From Parcubacteria group bacterium CG10_big_fil_rev_8_21_14_0_10_38_31 (GTDB lineage: Bacteria > Patescibacteriota > Minisyncoccia > GCA-002772825): a stretch of 16,002 nucleotides of DNA. The stretch covers positions 1,921 to 17,922 of the forward strand of contig PFDM01000041.1 of NCBI GenBank assembly GCA_002772825.1, in the 5' to 3' direction. The notes beneath the pieces were generated by a model that saw only the letters and a program-made list of their open reading frames with translations, was not told where the DNA came from and searched no databases. Position numbers and translations under genes: made by a program. Numbering within the stretch: position 1 is the first letter of the stretch; each line of letters starts with the position of its first letter. Of this stretch, positions 12,811 through 16,002 are shown piece after piece.

Positions 12811-15522
12811 ATGCCACCATTTTCAAATTTTACAATTAAAGCTCAAGAGGCGGTCCGTAAGGCCCATGAGCTTGCCATAGAACGGGGGCAAAATCAGATA
12901 GATGAGCTCTATCTTCTTGCTTCTTTGTTGCTTCAAGATGAAAGTCTTGTTATATCTATTTTAGATAGACTGGAGATAGACATAATGCTCTTAACAGATT
13001 CTGTGATGGATAGTCTTGACGAAGGAACTCAATCTGTTGTTATGCCACAGTCCTATCAGATGTATCTTTCTCCTGCGCTTGGTAAGGTGCTTGAGACCGC
13101 TCAGAAGAATGCGGCCGACTTGAAGGATGATTTTATATCAACAGAACATCTGTTCTTATCTCTTATAATGACACCATCTAAAGCGGCTGATATTCTTTCT
13201 AGATTTCACCTAGATAAAAGCTCAGTAATGAACATCTTAGACGATTTAAAGAGTTCTAAGGTGGCGGACATAGAAACACCAAAGAAGTTTCATTTTCTTG
13301 AGAAATATGCGCGAAATTTAACAAAACTTGCCAAAGAAGACAAGCTTGATCCGGTAATAGGCAGAGATAATGAAGTTAGGCGCTTAATGCAAATATTATC
13401 AAGGAGAACAAAAAATAATCCTATCTTAATAGGTGAAGCGGGTGTGGGTAAGACAGCAATTGCTGAAGGTCTCGCTCAGAAGATTTCTAAAGGAAGCGTT
13501 CCTGAGCTTATAAAGGATAAAGAATTAGTATCACTTGATTTAGGGTCACTTGTTGCCGGCACGAAGTATCGGGGTGAGTTTGAAGACAGATTGAAGGGGT
13601 TGATGCGCGAGGTGGAACAGGCGGAAGGGAAGATAATTTTATTTATAGATGAGATCCACACCATCGTCGGTGCAGGGGCCGCTGAGGGAGCACTTGATGC
13701 TTCCAATCTACTGAAGCCGGCATTGGCCAGAGGTCACCTAAGAGCAATCGGCGCCACTACATTAAAAGAATATCAAAAATATATTGAGAAAGACCCAGCT
13801 TTAGCCAGAAGATTCCAGCCGGTCTTTGTAGAAGAGCCATCTATTGATAATGCCATCTCTATAATGCGCGGACTTAAGGAAAAGTATGAGCTTCATCATG
13901 GTGTGAGGATAACTGATATGGCTATTAAAGCATCTGTTACTCTCTCAAGTCGATATATTACAGACAGATTCTTGCCTGATAAAGCCGTAGACCTTATAGA
14001 TGAAGCGGCTTCTGCTTTAAGACTTGATCTTGAGAGTGAACCAGAGGAAATTGAGGTAGTGAACCGTGAGACTATGAAGCTTGAAGTAGAAAAAGAGGCG
14101 CTTAAAAAGGAGATTGAGAGGAATGGTGGCTCAAAAGAACGCGCCACTCTCGCGGTAAAACAAGCCAAGCATAGGATTAAGAAAATAAACAAAGAGATAA
14201 GCGACTTAAAGGAGAAGACTTCGGAGCTTAGTTTAAAGTGGAAAAATGAAAAGAAAGCCATCTCAGAGATAAGTCAGATTAAAAAAGAGCTTGAGAAACT
14301 TAGAATAGAAGCTGACAACGAAGAAAGGAAGGGTGACCTGGCGAGAGTGGCAGAATTAAGGTATGGTTTAATTCCTGAAAATGAAAAAAAGATGAAGTCT
14401 GAGGAAATAAAGCTCAGAAAACTTCAGATATCGCGTAAGCTTTTGAAAGAGGATATTACCGAAGAAGATATTGCGAAAGTTGTATCAAGGTGGACAGGTA
14501 TCCCCGTATCAAAGATGCTAGAAGAAGAACAGAAAAAACTTTTACGCATAGAAGATGAATTTAAGAAAAGAGTTATCGGGCAAGATGAGGCTATCACTAA
14601 AATTGCCAATGCGATTAGACGTTCCAGAGCGGGTATTTCAGATATTAACCGACCGATAGGTTCATTTATGTTTCTTGGTCCAACTGGTGTTGGTAAGACA
14701 GAGCTTGCAAAGACTGTCGCAGGATTTATGTTTAATGATGAAAAAGCCATGGTTCGTGTTGATATGTCGGAGTATATGGAGAGACATACAGTATCTAAGC
14801 TCGTAGGTTCTCCTCCCGGTTATGTCGGATACGAAGAAGGTGGACAACTTACAGAAATAGTAAGACATAGGCCTTATTCAGTGATTTTATTTGACGAGAT
14901 AGAGAAAGCTCATCCGGAAGTGTTTAATATAATGCTTCAGGTTCTTGATGACGGTCTATTGACTGATGCTAAAGGCAGACATGTAAACTTTAAGAATACA
15001 ATAATCATAATGACTTCAAATGTCGGCGGAGAATATGTAAGACAGATGGAGAAGCTGGGCTTTGCTTCAGAAGAAGATACTGAAGAAAAGAAGAGTGGCG
15101 AACTTAAAGATAAAATACAAAAAAGTCTTGAAGCGAGATTCCGTCCGGAATTCATCAATAGGCTTGACGAGATTATTATCTTCAACCCTCTTTCAAGTGA
15201 AAATATAAAAGATATCGTTGGCAAGCAGGTTGAGATAATTGCTAAAAGATTAAGAGAAAAAGAGATGATCCTAACCGTGTCAGAAGAAGCACTTTCAATT
15301 TTAGCAAAAGAAGGATATAATCCTCATTATGGCGCAAGGCCTTTGAAGCGTCTTATCCAAAGTAAAATATTGAATCCTGTAGCTGAATACATAGTCTCAG
15401 GGGAAATAAGGGGCGGAGGAAAAGTAATGGTTGGAGTTGATAAAGATAATCAGATTGTCATAAATATACCACCTAAATCTTCTTCTGGACATACTAAGAA
15501 AAAAGTAAAGGCTAAAAATTAA
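12811..15522 (+). CDS. clpB: ClpB-type AAA+ disaggregase carrying a ClpC-like LGF tripeptide
   Basis: 903 aa Hsp100 ATPase that extracts polypeptides from aggregates. N-domain about 1-150 with the typical repeat pattern. Nucleotide-binding domain 1: Walker A 'GEAGVGKT' (208-215), Walker B 'ILFIDE' (276-281). The middle coiled coil, about 405-550, has full ClpB length and ClpB signatures ('EPEEIE', '[19 protein letters not shown]'). Domain 2: Walker A 'GPTGVGKT' (623-630), Walker B 'VILFDE' (691-696), C-terminal '[11 protein letters not shown]'. After 'IIIMTSNVG' comes '[13 protein letters not shown]', so LGF (749-751) stands where ClpC has its ClpP-docking tripeptide and ClpB has none. The Lys-rich tail is extra. 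There is no Shine-Dalgarno and no CIRCE-type heat-shock operator upstream. Function is either disaggregase alone or with a ClpP partner. Confidence 0.93.
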   Translation: MPPFSNFTIKAQEAVRKAHELAIERGQNQIDELYLLASLLLQDESLVISILDRLEIDIMLLTDSVMDSLDEGTQSVVMPQSYQMYLSPALGKVLETAQKNAADLKDDFISTEHLFLSLIMTPSKAADILSRFHLDKSSVMNILDDLKSSKVADIETPKKFHFLEKYARNLTKLAKEDKLDPVIGRDNEVRRLMQILSRRTKNNPILIGEAGVGKTAIAEGLAQKISKGSVPELIKDKELVSLDLGSLVAGTKYRGEFEDRLKGLMREVEQAEGKIILFIDEIHTIVGAGAAEGALDASNLLKPALARGHLRAIGATTLKEYQKYIEKDPALARRFQPVFVEEPSIDNAISIMRGLKEKYELHHGVRITDMAIKASVTLSSRYITDRFLPDKAVDLIDEAASALRLDLESEPEEIEVVNRETMKLEVEKEALKKEIERNGGSKERATLAVKQAKHRIKKINKEISDLKEKTSELSLKWKNEKKAISEISQIKKELEKLRIEADNEERKGDLARVAELRYGLIPENEKKMKSEEIKLRKLQISRKLLKEDITEEDIAKVVSRWTGIPVSKMLEEEQKKLLRIEDEFKKRVIGQDEAITKIANAIRRSRAGISDINRPIGSFMFLGPTGVGKTELAKTVAGFMFNDEKAMVRVDMSEYMERHTVSKLVGSPPGYVGYEEGGQLTEIVRHRPYSVILFDEIEKAHPEVFNIMLQVLDDGLLTDAKGRHVNFKNTIIIMTSNVGGEYVRQMEKLGFASEEDTEEKKSGELKDKIQKSLEARFRPEFINRLDEIIIFNPLSSENIKDIVGKQVEIIAKRLREKEMILTVSEEALSILAKEGYNPHYGARPLKRLIQSKILNPVAEYIVSGEIRGGGKVMVGVDKDNQIVINIPPKSSSGHTKKKVKAKN

Positions 15523-15524
15523 AA

Positions 15525-15546
15525 AGACTGTAAATGGGTAGATGGC
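15525..15546 (+). repeat. tRNA-Tyr-like fragments upstream of the tRNA gene
   Basis: AGACTGTAAAT (15525-15535) is an exact copy of the anticodon loop region (15606-15616). It runs directly into TGGGTAGATGGC (15535-15546), which differs at one of 12 positions from the tRNA 5' end (15576-15587). The order is permuted relative to the tRNA. Short matches, so chance cannot be ruled out. Confidence 0.35.
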
Positions 15547-15576
15547 TAGATGAAAATTCTGTCACCTGCTCATGAT

Positions 15577-15660
15577 GGGTAGGTGGCGGAGTGGTCAATC
15601 GCACCAGACTGTAAATCTGGCGGCTTTATGCCTTCGGGGGTTCAAATCCCTCCCTGCCCA
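15577..15660 (+). tRNA. tRNA-Tyr (anticodon GTA)
   Basis: 84 nt with class-II structure. Acceptor GGGTAGG pairs with CCTGCCC (one U-G), the D stem is GCG/CGC, and anticodon stem CCAGA/TCTGG encloses loop CTGTAAA with GTA at 15611-15613. A long variable arm (15621-15635) has stem GGC/GCC, and the T arm is GGGGG-TTCAAAT-CCCTC (one G-U). The discriminator is A at 15660. The following bases are CAG, so CCA is not encoded. The last 18 nt plus two following bases recur downstream. Confidence 0.97.
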
Positions 15661-15844
15661 CAGCGAACGAGGTGAGATGAGGGTAGGAGCGAGCCAACTG
15701 CTTGGCTCGCGTGAGGGATTTGAAGGCCGTAGCGATGCGCGAGTTTACCGAAACGAAGTGGAGGTAAGGCGAGTGCCGCGAGGCAGGGTCGTGAAAAATT
15801 TTCGTCAGAAAATTTATTCCTGACCAAATCCCTCCCTGCCCACA
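15643..15844 (+). repeat. 20-bp direct repeat of the tRNA-Tyr 3' end
   Basis: CAAATCCCTCCCTGCCCACA occurs at 15643-15662 (tRNA T arm, acceptor and 2 flanking bases) and again at 15825-15844, 182 bp apart. A tRNA 3' end repeated this way is the usual signature of site-specific integration (att sites), but the enclosed segment is only about 160 bp and has no gene, and no integrase is in the window. Confidence 0.85.
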
Positions 15845-16002
15845 AAAATAATGAACGCAATGTGGAGCATTAAGAGATTATATTTTTATAAAGTAGGGAG
15901 GGATTTGAACCGAGCCGGCGCGAAGCCAGATTTTGAAGAATGAAAAATCTGAGCCGGCGAGTGGGGGTCGAGCGAGTGAGATATTGATGAGTCCAAAGGA
16001 CG
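15661..16002. other. Gene-free, GC-rich structured region downstream of tRNA-Tyr
   Basis: No supportable gene. The region holds inverted copies of the tRNA T arm at 15713-15724 (GAGGGATTTGAA) and 15895-15911 (AGGGAGGGATTTGAACC), the direct copy at 15825-15844, and six GCGAG motifs (15689, 15739, 15769, 15778, 15957, 15972). Hairpins: GCGAGCCA/TGGCTCGC near 15689-15710, TGCC-GCGA-GGCA (GNRA loop) near 15774-15785, AAATTTTC/GAAAATTT near 15796-15815, and a nested stem at 15914-15958 (GCCGGC/GCCGGC outside, CAGATTTT/AAAATCTG inside). It continues past the right edge. Confidence 0.7.
15985..16002 (+). other. Partial hammerhead-like or hairpin-apex motif cut by the window edge
   Basis: TGATGA-GTCC-AAA-GGAC-G reads like the CUGANGA core, stem II and first G of the GAAA segment of a hammerhead ribozyme. 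The position equivalent to C3 is T, the stem II loop is only 3 nt, and the essential rest lies outside the window, so this is only a lead. Confidence 0.2.

Noticed and set aside
15572-15860. Open frames on both strands across tRNA-Tyr and its downstream patch
   Set aside because: They cover the tRNA and the repeats, have arginine-rich nonsense composition, and no start signals.
15895-15911. Retroelement primer-binding site complementary to a tRNA 3' end
   Set aside because: The match lies in the T arm and does not include the terminal acceptor bases that real primer-binding sites use, and there is no reverse transcriptase nearby.
15895-15990. A second tRNA on the - strand
   Set aside because: Only the T-loop and one side of the stem resemble a tRNA; the other T-stem strand does not pair and no anticodon arm can be formed.

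Overview
The window looks like a chromosomal segment of a Candidate Phyla Radiation (Patescibacteria) bacterium, most likely of the Parcubacteria group. The reasons are AT-rich, densely packed genes, shortened or degenerate versions of standard replication proteins, PEGA and 'HWDY' membrane proteins of a type common in these genomes, many genes with no Shine-Dalgarno sequence, and a tRNA without encoded CCA. The standard code fits: TGA is used as a stop and does not occur inside the genes. The placement is inferred from protein style; no database was searched.

Layout. 1-2402 (+): the 3' part of a ribosome-hibernation factor gene, murA (peptidoglycan precursor synthesis) and a protein-isoaspartate methyltransferase gene whose start codon lies in a perfect palindrome. 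2389-2913 (-): a small polytopic membrane protein. 2997-5114 (+): two exported proteins, a membrane-anchored protein ending in four VNPF repeats and a secreted protein with six four-cysteine modules. 5153-9596 (mostly -): def-fmt (formyl-Met cycle), a priA gene whose helicase motifs are all degraded, and a PEGA-domain protein. Between priA and def sits an oppositely oriented zinc-ribbon gene with its own promoter, structured leader and intrinsic terminator; the terminator lies inside priA. 9652-15522 (+): mreB, a short clamp-loader delta' gene, a membrane-anchored HtrA-type protease and a ClpB-like disaggregase carrying a ClpC-like LGF tripeptide. 15577-15660: tRNA-Tyr. 15661-16002: no gene, but a GC-rich, hairpin-rich patch with one direct and two inverted copies of the tRNA 3' end.

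How the genes work together. MurA and MreB serve cell-wall synthesis and shape. Def and Fmt act at opposite ends of the formyl-Met cycle. Pcm, HtrA and ClpB form a protein repair and quality-control group. PriA and delta' belong to replication. The exported NPF-repeat and cysteine-rich proteins are probably envelope or surface components, and the HtrA protease carries the same VNPF tetrapeptide.

Most noteworthy: (1) the ClpB-type chaperone with an LGF loop where ClpC has its ClpP-docking loop; (2) the tRNA-Tyr 3'-end repeats and a possible ribozyme-like or hairpin element cut by the right edge; (3) the compact zinc-ribbon transcription unit sharing a -35 box with def and ending inside priA; (4) the four-cysteine-module secreted protein beside the NPF-repeat protein; (5) a PriA without ATPase motifs; (6) several promoters placed so close to start codons that leaderless mRNAs are expected.
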